Assembly: GCA_947381965.1 (NCBI GenBank)
Contig: CANCXX010000003.1
Location: 62,001-126,000 of the forward strand
Length of the DNA stretch: 64,000 nt
From: an uncultured bacterium
Lineage (GTDB): Bacteria; Bacillota; Clostridia; Lachnospirales; Lachnospiraceae
Reading direction: 5' to 3'
Position numbers and translations under genes: made by a program. Below the pieces are notes generated by a model. The model saw nothing but the letters and a program-made list of their open reading frames with translations. It was not told where the DNA came from and did no database searches. Position 1 is the first letter of the stretch, and each line of letters starts with the position of its first letter. Shown piece after piece: positions 1 through 8,328 of the stretch.

Positions 1-792
1 GGTGCTGCTGTACAGGTTGTTGATGATTGCTCTTGTACCCTGATCGCCGCCCTGTCCTGAACAGTAAATAGCAGCTACATTTTCATGTCCTGAATCATAC
101 ACTGCCTGAACTGCCTTCAGGAAGTTTTCTGTGGTCCATGTGTGATTTTCAGCATCCAGATACTGCATTGCATCTGCTGCCTCAAAAATGTTCTGGTTGA
201 TGGCCATACAATGTGCTACCATGCACAGAGGATATTCATAATATTTGCCATCAGAAGATTTGCAGGCAGCTTCTACAGAGTCATAAATTTCCCCGCCTGC
301 TTCTGTTGCGAAGAGATCGGATAAATCTACCATAAGTCCTCTTGCGCCCCAGTTTGCTACCAGACGTTCCGGTCCTTCCATAACAATATCAGGAGCCTGC
401 CCGCCTTCGATTGCCGTATTTACCTGATCATCACCATTGGTATAATCAAGGTACTCCACAGTTACGGTAACTCCCGGATATTTCTCATTAAAGCTTGCAA
501 TCAGACTGTCAACCGTTGCGGAGTCTCCCCAGTTTCCGATAGGATAGGTCCATAAGGTAATGGATGCGCTTAAATCTGACGTAGCGCCATCTGTACTGTC
601 TGCTTCCGTGCTGTCTGCTTCCGCACTGTCTTCTGCTGTATCGTCAGCAGGCGCTTCCGGTTCTGCAGGAGTCTCTTCCTTTTGTGCCGGAGCCTCTTCC
701 TTGGGTTCCGGAGAACCGCCGCATGCTGCCAAAGACAGCACCAGAGCCATGGAAAGACCCAGAGCCATGATTTTTTTTGTCACCTTTTTCAT
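1..792 (-). CDS. Sugar ABC transporter substrate-binding lipoprotein (family 1), 3' end outside window
   Basis: An extracellular solute-binding protein, probably the capture component of a carbohydrate ABC importer. The start at 792 follows an AAAGGAG site. The first 24 residues form a lipoprotein signal peptide with lipobox LAAC, so Cys24 would be lipidated. A low-complexity Glu/Ala/Pro/Asp linker follows to about residue 70, then a family 1 binding fold with ITLWTYPIGNWGD and FNEKYPGVTVTVEYLDYTN. The gene is open at the left edge; 264 codons are visible out of the roughly 430-450 usual. It lies downstream of nan genes and a DUF624 gene, so a sialic acid or host-glycan sugar is the likely ligand; that is inference from context. 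Confidence 0.9.
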   Translation of the reverse strand, partial: MKKVTKKIMALGLSMALVLSLAACGGSPEPKEEAPAQKEETPAEPEAPADDTAEDSAEADSTEADSTDGATSDLSASITLWTYPIGNWGDSATVDSLIASFNEKYPGVTVTVEYLDYTNGDDQVNTAIEGGQAPDIVMEGPERLVANWGARGLMVDLSDLFATEAGGEIYDSVEAACKSSDGKYYEYPLCMVAHCMAINQNIFEAADAMQYLDAENHTWTTENFLKAVQAVYDSGHENVAAIYCSGQGGDQGTRAIINNLYSST

Positions 793-900
793 AAGTTTCA
801 TCTCCTTTAATTTATTTATTTTTTCAGACAGCCCCGCATATACAAAAGCCATCTGTAAAAACCATACTTTGTCCGTTACTGTTTTACGCCCGGCCCACTT

Positions 901-1563
901 TTATCCAAGCTCTTCTTCCTCCCCTTCATCCGTCTGCATCAGAACCGCTATTTCTTCCTCAGTCAGATATTTGGGGAAGATGCGCTCTAAGAACAGAGAA
1001 GATAAAAGCGCCGTAAGTACTGGCGTAAACAAAACCGGCCACCATTGTTCGATGGTAAATACCATCATTTCCACTGTCAGCATGACAATGATTACTGTAG
1101 AGGGAAGATGTCGCAGCGCCATAATAAAAGCTGTCCGCAACAGCCCGCCTGTATGAAACGCAAACCGTCCCATGAGAGGAAATAAGTAACAGAAAACACC
1201 GGCCGGAACCAGAAGAACCACATAATACGCCATATACATAACCACCCCTGCAGGTGTGGAAATATTATTTGCCATCACATTATATCCCCAGGCAAAAAAC
1301 AGCGCGGCAGGCAGGCAAAGCAGCGTAACAGGTATGCCCTGTTTCAAATTGTCTATAAAAGCCCGAAGGTACATTCCAAACGCTTCATCCTTTTTATGAC
1401 GGAAGGTTTTTACCACTGTATAATAAAGCGCCGCCGTTGCCGGACCGATTGTCACAACAGGCAGACTAAAAAGCGCCCATAGCAGGGACAGCCCCACCAA
1501 ATCCACCCCTTTGGATAAAATGCGGAAAAACAGATTTTCCGGGTTAAAAATATCCTGCCACAT
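901..1563 (-). CDS. DUF624 (YesL-like) integral membrane protein
   Basis: A 220-residue membrane protein of the DUF624/YesL family, often encoded beside carbohydrate ABC importers in Firmicutes; biochemical role unknown. Several hydrophobic segments are visible, near residues 20-45, 75-95, 105-130 and 145-180. The conserved opening has NPENLFFRILSKGVDLV and then PVVTIGPATAALYYTV. The C-terminus is acidic (DEGEEEELG). The ATG at 1563 is preceded by GGGGTGG. It starts 20 bp after the RpiR regulator gene and is followed about 110 bp later by the binding-protein gene, so the three are likely cotranscribed. Confidence 0.85.
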   Translation of the reverse strand: MWQDIFNPENLFFRILSKGVDLVGLSLLWALFSLPVVTIGPATAALYYTVVKTFRHKKDEAFGMYLRAFIDNLKQGIPVTLLCLPAALFFAWGYNVMANNISTPAGVVMYMAYYVVLLVPAGVFCYLFPLMGRFAFHTGGLLRTAFIMALRHLPSTVIIVMLTVEMMVFTIEQWWPVLFTPVLTALLSSLFLERIFPKYLTEEEIAVLMQTDEGEEEELG

Positions 1564-1583
1564 TTACGCCACCCCTTTTCCTG

Positions 1584-2420
1584 TCATCTCCCATTTTCCT
1601 GCAGGCTGCCTGCACTAAGCGCCCGAAGGGTATCATCGTACATCTGCGCTTTTTCATACTTGTCATTACTGATATAAAAGTTATAAATCGTATCTATCAT
1701 AACCAGAATCGGAAACTGCGGCGATATCACATTGCCATGGTTTAAGTAACTTAAAGAAGCCACAAGTACCACTTCGCTGCAGAAATCCGTATAAATATCC
1801 TTGTCATTTGCTGTAAAAATTACGGTCTTTGCTCCCTTTTTATGAGCCTCCCGCAAAAGATACAACACCTCTTTTGTTTCCCCGCTTAAGGTAAACCCGC
1901 ATACCAGGCTTTGTCTGTTAAGAAACACTGCCTGCATACGCATCCTGTCCGTATCCTGCAGGGAGTCTATATCCACGCCGATACGCATAAACCGGCTTTC
2001 CATTTCGCTGGCCGCAAGCCCGGAGCTGCCCTTTCCACAGGCAACCACCCTCTCGGCTTCAAAAAGGTAGTTCACCACTCTTGCAATTTGCACCTCATCC
2101 ATCAGGCTGTATGTTTTATTTAAAAGCTCCTGATAGGTATTTAGCACCCTTCTGGTACTGTTTGCCACAAACTCGCTTTTTTGTGTAAATGTTTTTTCAT
2201 ACTGGTAAATAAATTCCCGATATCCATGGAAACCGCATTTCTTTGCGAACCTGGAAAGCGATGCCTCCGATACAAATATTTCTTTCGCCACATTCTGTGC
2301 GGAAAAGTCTATTTTCCGCTGATTGCTCAGAAAAAAATCGGCAATATTTTTCTCCACATTCGTGAAACTGTCATATTTGGATTCCACGATAGGGACAATT
2401 GATTTTATATAACTGTTCAT
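1584..2420 (-). CDS. RpiR-family transcriptional regulator (HTH plus SIS domain)
   Basis: A probable DNA-binding regulator of the sialic acid genes. Residues 1-77 form an RpiR-type helix-turn-helix (VEKNIADFFLSN, then VSEASLSRFAKKCGFHGY). Residues about 110-250 form a SIS sugar-phosphate-binding domain (VVACGKGSSG, LSGETKEVL). In this family the effector is usually a phosphosugar, so ManNAc-6-P or GlcNAc-6-P is plausible here by context. I chose the ATG at 2420, because AAGGGTGG sits at a usual distance; a GTG two codons upstream would overlap that site. The gene stands divergent to the SGNH gene and upstream of DUF624. Confidence 0.9.
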   Translation of the reverse strand: MNSYIKSIVPIVESKYDSFTNVEKNIADFFLSNQRKIDFSAQNVAKEIFVSEASLSRFAKKCGFHGYREFIYQYEKTFTQKSEFVANSTRRVLNTYQELLNKTYSLMDEVQIARVVNYLFEAERVVACGKGSSGLAASEMESRFMRIGVDIDSLQDTDRMRMQAVFLNRQSLVCGFTLSGETKEVLYLLREAHKKGAKTVIFTANDKDIYTDFCSEVVLVASLSYLNHGNVISPQFPILVMIDTIYNFYISNDKYEKAQMYDDTLRALSAGSLQENGR

Positions 2421-2454
2421 AACCACCCTTAACTGTATATACGTCCCCTTTTGG

Positions 2455-2483
2455 TTGTTCTTTCAGTCTCCTGATGATATGAT
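2455..2483 (+). promoter_or_regulatory. Sigma-A-type promoter for the SGNH gene
   Basis: TTGTTC (2455-2460) and TATGAT (2478-2483) are separated by 17 bp. The start codon with its AGGAGG site follows at 2510. Predicted by eye. Confidence 0.45.
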
Positions 2484-2509
2484 AGAAAGAAAATACCAGG
2501 AGGTGCTTT

Positions 2510-3160
2510 ATGAATACTGCAACCAAAACTATCGTATGTTTCGGTGATTCCAATACCCATGGATACAATTCATCCAATATGGGACGGTTCTCAGAAAAAG
2601 AACGCTGGACCTGTCTTCTCTCTGATTATCTGGGTGACGGCTACCTTGTCCGTGAGGAAGGGTTAAGCGGCCGTACCACATCTTTTGATGATCCCCTGTT
2701 TGAAGGCCTGAACGGATTTTCCTATATCCATGCCTGTATGCTTACTCATGAGCCTTTAGACCTGCTAATCATTATGCTTGGCACCAATGATGTCAAAGCA
2801 CGCTTTTGCGCCACTCCCGGAAATATCGCCAAGGGTCTTGAGCGTCTGGTAACTAAGGCAATCCATACGCCGGAAGCATGGCGCAGCCAGGCAAATATTC
2901 TGATTATTGCCCCTCCTCCCATTGAAGAGGCATACTATGAAACCGAAATCGGCCCGGAAATGGGGAAGGGCTGTGCGGAAAAATCCAGAGCCCTTTCCTC
3001 TCTTTACCAGAAAGTTGCCGACAGACTTGGCTGCCATTTTCTGGATGCAGATACCATCCCCGGCGTTGGTATGTATCCTTATGATTATATGCACCTTAGT
3101 CTGGAAGGCCACAGATGTCTTGCCGAAAAGCTTGCGGAACTGGTTCCACAGATCTGTTAA
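2510..3160 (+). CDS. SGNH/GDSL-family esterase
   Basis: A 216-residue SGNH hydrolase. Block I is FGDSNTHGY with nucleophile Ser13; the block III-like segment is MLGTNDVK; the catalytic pair near the C-terminus is DYMHLSLEGH, with Asp and His. No signal peptide, so probably cytoplasmic. The start at 2510 has a strong AGGAGG. It is the only plus-strand gene among nan genes and overlaps the nanA stop by 3 bp. By context it might remove O-acetyl groups from sialic acid or another acylated sugar; the substrate cannot be read from the sequence. Other possibilities are a general acyl-ester hydrolase. Confidence 0.85.
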   Translation: MNTATKTIVCFGDSNTHGYNSSNMGRFSEKERWTCLLSDYLGDGYLVREEGLSGRTTSFDDPLFEGLNGFSYIHACMLTHEPLDLLIIMLGTNDVKARFCATPGNIAKGLERLVTKAIHTPEAWRSQANILIIAPPPIEEAYYETEIGPEMGKGCAEKSRALSSLYQKVADRLGCHFLDADTIPGVGMYPYDYMHLSLEGHRCLAEKLAELVPQIC

Positions 3161-4077
3161 TCTGCCAGTTTCGCCTTTGCGTCACAAATCATCTTTGCCG
3201 CCTCTTCCACAATCGGCATATCCTCCGGAATCAGGGATGCTAACGGCTTGCGTACCCCTCCAAGCTCCAGGCCTTCATTGATACGGAGGATTTCTTTAAT
3301 GACACTGTACATATTTCCATGAGCCGCGCACATTTTATAAATAATTGCATTTGCATCATATTGTACCTGACGTGCCTCGTCCATCCTGCCTGCCTTCACC
3401 AATTCGTCCATCTTAAGAAACAGTTCCGGCATCACACCATAGGTTCCGCCAATTCCGCCCTCTGCCCCGATTACACGTCCGCTGATAAACTGCTCATCCG
3501 GTCCGTTAAAGATAATATAATCTTCTCCTGCCGCCTGTTTAAACATCTGAATGTCCTGTACCGGCATAGAAGAGTTTTTAACCCCAATCACACGGGGATT
3601 TTTCCTCATTTCGGCAAATAAGCTCTGGGTTAATGAAACGCCTGCCAGCTGCGGAATATTGTATATAATAAAATCTGTGTCAGGAGCCGCGCTGCTGATA
3701 TCATTCCAATATTCGGCAATCGCATATTCCGGCAGGTGGAAATAAATAGGCGGAATGCTTGCAATGGCATCTGCCCCCAGCTTTTGAGCATGCGCCGCCA
3801 GCTCCTGGCTGTCCTTTGTATTGTTGCAGGCAACATGGGCAATCACTGTCAGTTTTCCCTGGGCTGCTTCCATCACATTTTCCAGGACAACTTTACGGTC
3901 CTCCACACTCTGATAAATGCACTCCCCCGATGACCCGTTTACATAAACGCCTTTAACGCCTTTGTCCACAAAATACTTTGTCAGATCTCTGACCCCCTTG
4001 GGACTGATATTGCCTTCTTTGTCATAGCAGGCATAAAATGCCGGAATAATCCCTTTATATTTATCCAAATTTCTCAT
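3157..4077 (-). CDS. nanA: N-acetylneuraminate lyase
   Basis: A 306-residue class I aldolase of the DapA/NanA family that cleaves N-acetylneuraminate into N-acetylmannosamine and pyruvate in the cytoplasm. Diagnostic motifs: GSSGE in the carboxylate-binding loop, YNIP with the catalytic Tyr, and GVKNSS with the Schiff-base Lys. NanE, NanK and YhcH upstream in the same direction give a complete Neu5Ac-to-GlcNAc-6-P route, which supports NanA over dihydrodipicolinate synthase. The ATG at 4077 follows AGGGGGATAGAA. The 5' leader contains a dispersed repeat shared with 35.9 kb. Confidence 0.93.
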   Translation of the reverse strand: MRNLDKYKGIIPAFYACYDKEGNISPKGVRDLTKYFVDKGVKGVYVNGSSGECIYQSVEDRKVVLENVMEAAQGKLTVIAHVACNNTKDSQELAAHAQKLGADAIASIPPIYFHLPEYAIAEYWNDISSAAPDTDFIIYNIPQLAGVSLTQSLFAEMRKNPRVIGVKNSSMPVQDIQMFKQAAGEDYIIFNGPDEQFISGRVIGAEGGIGGTYGVMPELFLKMDELVKAGRMDEARQVQYDANAIIYKMCAAHGNMYSVIKEILRINEGLELGGVRKPLASLIPEDMPIVEEAAKMICDAKAKLAD

Positions 4078-4080
4078 TTC

Positions 4081-4120
4081 TATCCCCCTGCATACCGCAA
4101 GCTATGCCTGCGGTACTGCC
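4081..4120. repeat. Dispersed intergenic repeat carrying a ribosome binding site, copy 1
   Basis: About 40 bp immediately upstream of nanA, matching 35907-35946 at roughly 31 of 40 positions, with partial similarity continuing for 20-30 bp. The shared segment starts with TATCCCCCTGCATAC, whose complement supplies the GGGGGATA ribosome binding site. It contains a near-palindrome (GCAGTACCGCA against TGCGGTATGC). Confidence 0.6.
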
Positions 4121-4181
4121 ATCAATAAATAGTTTGGAAGTTTACTTCTAAACTTCACACTCACCTTCCAACTGCTGTCCT

Positions 4182-4871
4182 TTATTCCAATGCCTGTGCA
4201 AAAGCTTTTGTTATTAGCTGGGGTCTTGTAATAATTGAACCCACCACCACGCTGAACGCTCCCAGGTCAATTACCCGTTTCGCCTTCTCAGGCGTATTAA
4301 TATTTCCTTCTGCAATTACCCTGTGTTTTGCCTTTGCAACAATCTCTCTGATAATTTTGAAATCATCCGCTTCGATCTTATGGCTTTTACTCTGATCCGT
4401 ATAACCTACCAGCGTTGTTCCAATAAAATCAAATCCTAATTCATCTGCATGAAGCGCTTCTTCCACCGTAGAACAATCCGCCATCCATAACTGATCCGGA
4501 TATTTTTCTTTTAGCTGACGGAAAAAATCATCCAGCAAAAGTCCTCCCGGCCTTACCCCACTGGTAGCATCCAATGCAATGATTTCCGGTTTTACTTCCA
4601 TCAGTTCCTCTACTTCCTTCATTGTCGGCGTTATGTAAATCTTGCTGTCCTCATAATCCCGCTTTACAATGCCGATAATGGGCAAATCTACCTGTGACTG
4701 GATTTCCCTGATATCCTCTTTTGTATTTGCGCGGATGCCAAACGCCCCGCCTTCCTTAGCGGCCAACGCCATCCTTCCCATAATAAAAGAAGAATGCAGC
4801 GGCTCATGGGGAAGTGCCTGACAGGATACAATCAGTTTTCCTTCCAGTTGATCCACTTTACTTGTTCCCAC
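4182..4871 (-). CDS. nanE: N-acetylmannosamine-6-phosphate 2-epimerase
   Basis: A 229-residue TIM-barrel enzyme converting ManNAc-6-P to GlcNAc-6-P. Family motifs are LIVSCQALPHEPLH at the N-terminus, AKEGGAFGIRAN, PIIGIVKRDY with the catalytic Lys, and VIAEGNINTPEKA followed by VVVGSIITRP at the phosphate-binding end. The start is a GTG at 4871: the nearby ATG at 4878 is out of frame and stops after six codons, while AGAGGCG is well placed for the GTG. It has its own promoter in the 170-bp gap behind nanK. Confidence 0.93.
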   Translation of the reverse strand: MGTSKVDQLEGKLIVSCQALPHEPLHSSFIMGRMALAAKEGGAFGIRANTKEDIREIQSQVDLPIIGIVKRDYEDSKIYITPTMKEVEELMEVKPEIIALDATSGVRPGGLLLDDFFRQLKEKYPDQLWMADCSTVEEALHADELGFDFIGTTLVGYTDQSKSHKIEADDFKIIREIVAKAKHRVIAEGNINTPEKAKRVIDLGAFSVVVGSIITRPQLITKAFAQALE

Positions 4872-4913
4872 TTTTCATCGCCTCTTTCCTGTCGCATTTT
4901 CTAAATTTACTCC

Positions 4914-4972
4914 ATTATAACATTTTTGAAATTGTTTTCAATGCTATGGGCTCTTTTCGAAAGTTCTTTCAA
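4914..4972 (-). promoter_or_regulatory. nanE promoter with two similar operator-like palindromes
   Basis: On the minus strand, TTGAAA (4936-4941) and TATAAT (4914-4919) are 16 bp apart. A palindrome TTGAAA-N4-TTTCAA (4926-4941) overlaps the -35. A second related site, TTGAAAG-N3-TTTCGAA, is at 4956-4972, about three helical turns upstream. The first site also fits the CcpA cre consensus with one mismatch (TGAAATTGTTTTCA). Either the RpiR regulator or CcpA could bind; this is inference from pattern. Confidence 0.5.
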
Positions 4973-5045
4973 TTTGTTTGTGCACTATGTATATTGCCTA
5001 CGTGTAAAACAAAAAAATCTTTGTCTTTTCGCTACAAATTAAAGT

Positions 5046-5945
5046 TTATGATTTCTTTTTTCCTTCTTCCAGCGCCTTCTGCGCTTCCCTTGCCGCACCT
5101 AACATTCCGGCCATATTCCCCAATTGTGCCGGAGCAATTTCCACATTTCCAAAGGAGGGCATGATCTGTTTCTTTAACTGTTCCCTGACTTTTCCCGCCA
5201 CATATTCCTGCTCCATAACGCCGCCTCCAAGTACAATCATGGAAGGATTAAAAATGTGCACAAGCGTCACCAGCCCATAAACAATCTCCAAAATCCACTG
5301 GTCAATCAGTTCCTTTACTTCCGGAACGCCTATTTGCGCAAAAATTTTGCGTCCTGAGTCCAGTTCCGGGAAAGCCTTCCCTACCCGGTTTACAAGGGCT
5401 GTTGTGGAGGCATATCTTTCATAGCACCCGCTGAACATATCTTCCTCCGGATTCCTGTCTTCCGGGTGGGTTACAATTCCCCCAAACTCTCCGGCAGAAT
5501 ATCCTGACCCGTTATACACTTCCCTGTTTATGACAATTGCGCCGCCAACACCTGTCCCATAAGTCAGGCACAGAAAATCTTCCTGATTTTTTCCCACACC
5601 GTAAAAGGCTTCTCCGGCTGCGGCGCTGTTCACATCATTTAGCACGGCTGTCGGTACATGAAACTTTTTTTCTACTATCTCTTTAATTCTGGTTCCTGTA
5701 TAACCCGGAATATTTTCATTGGCATACAGGATCATGCCTTTTGCTGTATCTACCTGTCCGGCAGTGCTGATGCCCACTGCCTGAAAATCCTCTACTTCTT
5801 CCAAAATCCCTGTAACCATCTGCATCACATGGGGGCCGCCAAGCCCGGCGTTTGTAGGACTTTCCTTTACTTCCTTTATTTCGCCGTCTTCCCAAACCCC
5901 CGACTTAATGTTTGTCCCTCCGATATCAATTACCGCTATCCTCAT
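5046..5945 (-). CDS. nanK: ROK-family kinase, probable N-acetylmannosamine kinase
   Basis: A 299-residue ROK sugar kinase, expected to phosphorylate ManNAc to ManNAc-6-P, the substrate of NanE encoded next. The nucleotide motif AVIDIGGTNIKSG opens the protein; NDVNSAAAGE carries the catalytic Asp; LTYGTGVGGAIV and VLGGGV are conserved. The usual ROK zinc motif (Cys-x-Cys-Gly-x3-Cys) is replaced by MFSGCYERYAS, keeping one Cys, so zinc binding is doubtful. Assignment to ManNAc rests mainly on context; a glucokinase or GlcNAc kinase is the alternative. Confidence 0.85.
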   Translation of the reverse strand: MRIAVIDIGGTNIKSGVWEDGEIKEVKESPTNAGLGGPHVMQMVTGILEEVEDFQAVGISTAGQVDTAKGMILYANENIPGYTGTRIKEIVEKKFHVPTAVLNDVNSAAAGEAFYGVGKNQEDFLCLTYGTGVGGAIVINREVYNGSGYSAGEFGGIVTHPEDRNPEEDMFSGCYERYASTTALVNRVGKAFPELDSGRKIFAQIGVPEVKELIDQWILEIVYGLVTLVHIFNPSMIVLGGGVMEQEYVAGKVREQLKKQIMPSFGNVEIAPAQLGNMAGMLGAAREAQKALEEGKKKS

Positions 5946-6001
5946 ATAATCTCCCTTCCGGCCTGATTTTTCATTTCTCTCCGCCTTGCTGCAGGCAGCG
6001 C

Positions 6002-6451
6002 TTATCTGTGTACCTTAATTACCGCTTTCCGTATCCTTTCTTCCTTTCCTCCGGCTGCCAGTCCCGGAAGATGCGGCTCTCCCGGCTCACAGACTGCAAA
6101 CCGGGAAGGTCCTAAATGACATAGCGCTTCACACTGACAGGTTCCAAAGCCTATGTCCCCGTCCTTCTGGTAGGGTTTGGTAATCTCCTGATATTGAGAT
6201 GCGAACAGAATGTCCTCATTTCCCACAATGTCAATCTGGATATCATAGTAATCTTCATGGAATTCGTATTCGTTTTTATCCGCTTTTGTAACTGCCTGCA
6301 TCACATTTACAAAAACATTTTCCCCATCAATTACATGCTTCCCGTCCTCCAAGGAAGAAAAATCAGTATCCATCATATATTGGATTGCCCTGTCCATATT
6401 CCGGCTGATTCCCAAATACCTGCCTGCTTTTTCAATTTTGTCGTAAATCAT
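6002..6451 (-). CDS. YhcH/NanQ/TabA-family protein
   Basis: A 149-residue cupin-like protein of the YhcH/YjgK/YiaL (DUF386) family. Members in nan operons (NanQ in E. coli) speed sialic acid anomer interconversion; others act on galactosides. Visible family features: KHVIDGENVFVNVM near residue 40, HEDYYDIQIDIVG, and a C-terminal EPGEPHLPGLA segment with the metal-ligand His. It is the first gene of the minus-strand nan cluster; the ATG at 6451 follows AAAGGAG, and a strong promoter lies about 260 bp upstream. Confidence 0.88.
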   Translation of the reverse strand: MIYDKIEKAGRYLGISRNMDRAIQYMMDTDFSSLEDGKHVIDGENVFVNVMQAVTKADKNEYEFHEDYYDIQIDIVGNEDILFASQYQEITKPYQKDGDIGFGTCQCEALCHLGPSRFAVCEPGEPHLPGLAAGGKEERIRKAVIKVHR

Positions 6452-6483
6452 CTGATTAACTCCTTTCTATGCTTTTATTTTTT

Positions 6484-6696
6484 AGGTAATTGCGAAACTC
6501 GTATACTTGCTGAATATTCTGACAATCTATTCTGCAAAAAGCCTTTTGCACCATGGAATCAAGACCATAGAAGGCAGGAGGGACGCTGCCCGACTGTCTT
6601 CTGTCCTGTTGGGCTTGATGGAATGCCCGGTACAACAGGATTTGAGCGGAATAGACTGTCAGAATATTTCCCCAGCTTCGCCTTTCGCAATTACCT
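6484..6696. repeat. 213-bp fold-back element in the nan operon leader (possible MITE or structured RNA)
   Basis: The ends are a perfect 14-bp inverted repeat, AGGTAATTGCGAAA (6484-6497) and its complement (6683-6696). A second inverted pair inside (6512-6532 and 6649-6668) matches at about 19 of 20 positions. The centre holds a smaller CCTGTTG/CAACAGG pair. Outside both ends is a near-direct repeat, GCTTTTATYTTTTT (6471-6483 and 6697-6710), resembling a 13-bp target duplication. The element sits wholly between the promoter and yhcH, so it would be transcribed as a long hairpin. Confidence 0.7.
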
Positions 6697-6708
6697 GCTT
6701 TTATCTTT

Positions 6709-6737
6709 TTTATAAATTGCAGTCAAAGACTTGTCAA
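6709..6737 (-). promoter_or_regulatory. Sigma-A promoter of the nan operon
   Basis: On the minus strand TTGACA (6732-6737), 17 bp, TATAAA (6709-6714). It lies just after the stop of the neighbouring recombinase gene and reads toward yhcH. The predicted transcript would begin near 6702 and include the fold-back element. Confidence 0.65.
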
Positions 6738-6765
6738 GCCAAATCAGAAATTTAGAAATTACAAT

Positions 6766-8328
6766 CTATCTGACATGCCAGCGTACCTCAACTCTTTTTC
6801 CTCCATACACACAGATTTCTTCCAAAAGAGCCAGAAACAGTTTCCTTTCCGACTCTTTGTCCATTATACACTGAGTTTGTTCTTCCCACTTGGGCCTGAT
6901 CCCCGTTATTTTTTCTTCCAGCTTCTCCCACTCCTCCATAAGCATTAATAGCTCTTCTTCTGCTTTTTGTGTCCCTTCCTCTTCCTGCTGTTTTTGTGCC
7001 AGGTATGCCTGCCTCCCAATTTCGCCGCGCCGGTACCTGCAGTAACATGCAATTCCCGCCTCTTTATTCTTCCGGACCTGCAGCTTCCTGCTCTTCATCT
7101 CTCTGGCAAGCTTCTTTCTTTTTTTCTCACACAATTCCCTTTCCCTGCCTGAAAGCGCATCTGCATCCGTAAGCATTGTAAGCTGTGTATAGACTGCTGT
7201 CCTTACAATCTCTTCCAATTCCTTTTCCGGAAAGAATCCAATAGGATTGTGTTCCGTAAACTTCTGGTAACGGCAGCGGAATTTTCCTTTTTCCCTTGCC
7301 ATCGTCCGCCCGCATTCCCCACACCGTACAAGCCCTTTCAGCAAAAACGTATGTTCTTCTCCTTTTCTTTTTGTGTTCATCTTCTCCTGCACTTTTTGGA
7401 AGGTTTCTTTATCAATAATGGGCGGATGGACATCTGTTACATGAATGCGTTCCTTTTCCGGTACAAAAACACGTTTTCCGCTTCCAAGGGGACCGTTTTT
7501 ATAAGCGCCGGAAGATACTGTGCCTATATAAATTTCACTGCGCAAAATCTGCTGGATTGTGGTGGGAAGCCAGGCATAGGTCCTCCCTTTGTTTTCCCGC
7601 AAAATCCCTTTGTTTATTTTGTGCTGCTTGGGGGATGGTATTCCTTCCTGATTCAGCTTTCCTGCCAGTTGTGCAAGTCCTGTCCCTGAAAGGTATTCCC
7701 TGTAGATTCTCTGTACAACAGCCTTTGTCTCTTCATCCGGCGTCAGAAATCCGCTTCCATCCTTTTGATAGCCAAAGGGCGGAAGGGAACCAATATAAAG
7801 GCCTTTTTTTTGACGCGCTGCAAGAGAGGATTTTATTTTATCTGAAATATCCTGGCTGTAAAGAGCGTAAGCTAAATTTCGGAAAGGCACGTCTATGTCA
7901 GGCGTTTTTCCTCTGTAGTTTTTGCTGTCATAACCATCATTGACTGAAATAAACCGTACCTGCATAAACGGAAAAATATGTTCAATGTAATCCCCTACCT
8001 CCATGTAATCCCTTCCAAACCGTGAAAAATCTTTCACAATAACGCACTGTATTTTTCCCTTTTTTATGTCTCCCATCATTTCCACAAAGCCTGGCCGTTC
8101 AAATTCAGTGCCCGAATATCCGTCATCTATATATTGAAAAACCGTACTTTCCGCAAACTCCTGTTTCTTTTTTAAAAAACCGGAAAGCAGCTTCCTCTGG
8201 TTGCCGATGCTGTTGCTCTCATCCTCTCCAAAATTATTTTCAGGGGCTTTCTCATCTTCCTTTGAAATTCTCATATACAAAGCAATTCCCTTCCCTTCCG
8301 CCACTCTTCTCCCCTTCTTCCTGTTCAT
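6766..8328 (-). CDS. Large serine recombinase, third gene of triplet 1 (type C)
   Basis: A 520-residue site-specific recombinase. The N-terminal resolvase domain (about 15-165) has YMRISKED with the catalytic Ser, then IDDGYSGTEFERP and VKDFSRFGRDY. The recombinase domain runs to about 330, followed by a short zinc-ribbon (VRCGECGRTM, then FRCRYQKF) in which only three Cys are visible, and a coiled-coil C-terminus. It overlaps the upstream recombinase by 77 bp if the ATG at 8328 is used; a GTG at 8304 behind AAGGGGAG is an alternative. Closest in arrangement to the 38695-40242 gene. Confidence 0.92.
   Translation of the reverse strand: MNRKKGRRVAEGKGIALYMRISKEDEKAPENNFGEDESNSIGNQRKLLSGFLKKKQEFAESTVFQYIDDGYSGTEFERPGFVEMMGDIKKGKIQCVIVKDFSRFGRDYMEVGDYIEHIFPFMQVRFISVNDGYDSKNYRGKTPDIDVPFRNLAYALYSQDISDKIKSSLAARQKKGLYIGSLPPFGYQKDGSGFLTPDEETKAVVQRIYREYLSGTGLAQLAGKLNQEGIPSPKQHKINKGILRENKGRTYAWLPTTIQQILRSEIYIGTVSSGAYKNGPLGSGKRVFVPEKERIHVTDVHPPIIDKETFQKVQEKMNTKRKGEEHTFLLKGLVRCGECGRTMAREKGKFRCRYQKFTEHNPIGFFPEKELEEIVRTAVYTQLTMLTDADALSGRERELCEKKRKKLAREMKSRKLQVRKNKEAGIACYCRYRRGEIGRQAYLAQKQQEEEGTQKAEEELLMLMEEWEKLEEKITGIRPKWEEQTQCIMDKESERKLFLALLEEICVYGGKRVEVRWHVR

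Noticed and set aside
560..1156. Plus-strand frame of 198 codons opposite the binding-protein and DUF624 genes
   Set aside because: It is Ser/Ala-rich because it is the complement of the lipoprotein linker and crosses two real minus-strand genes.
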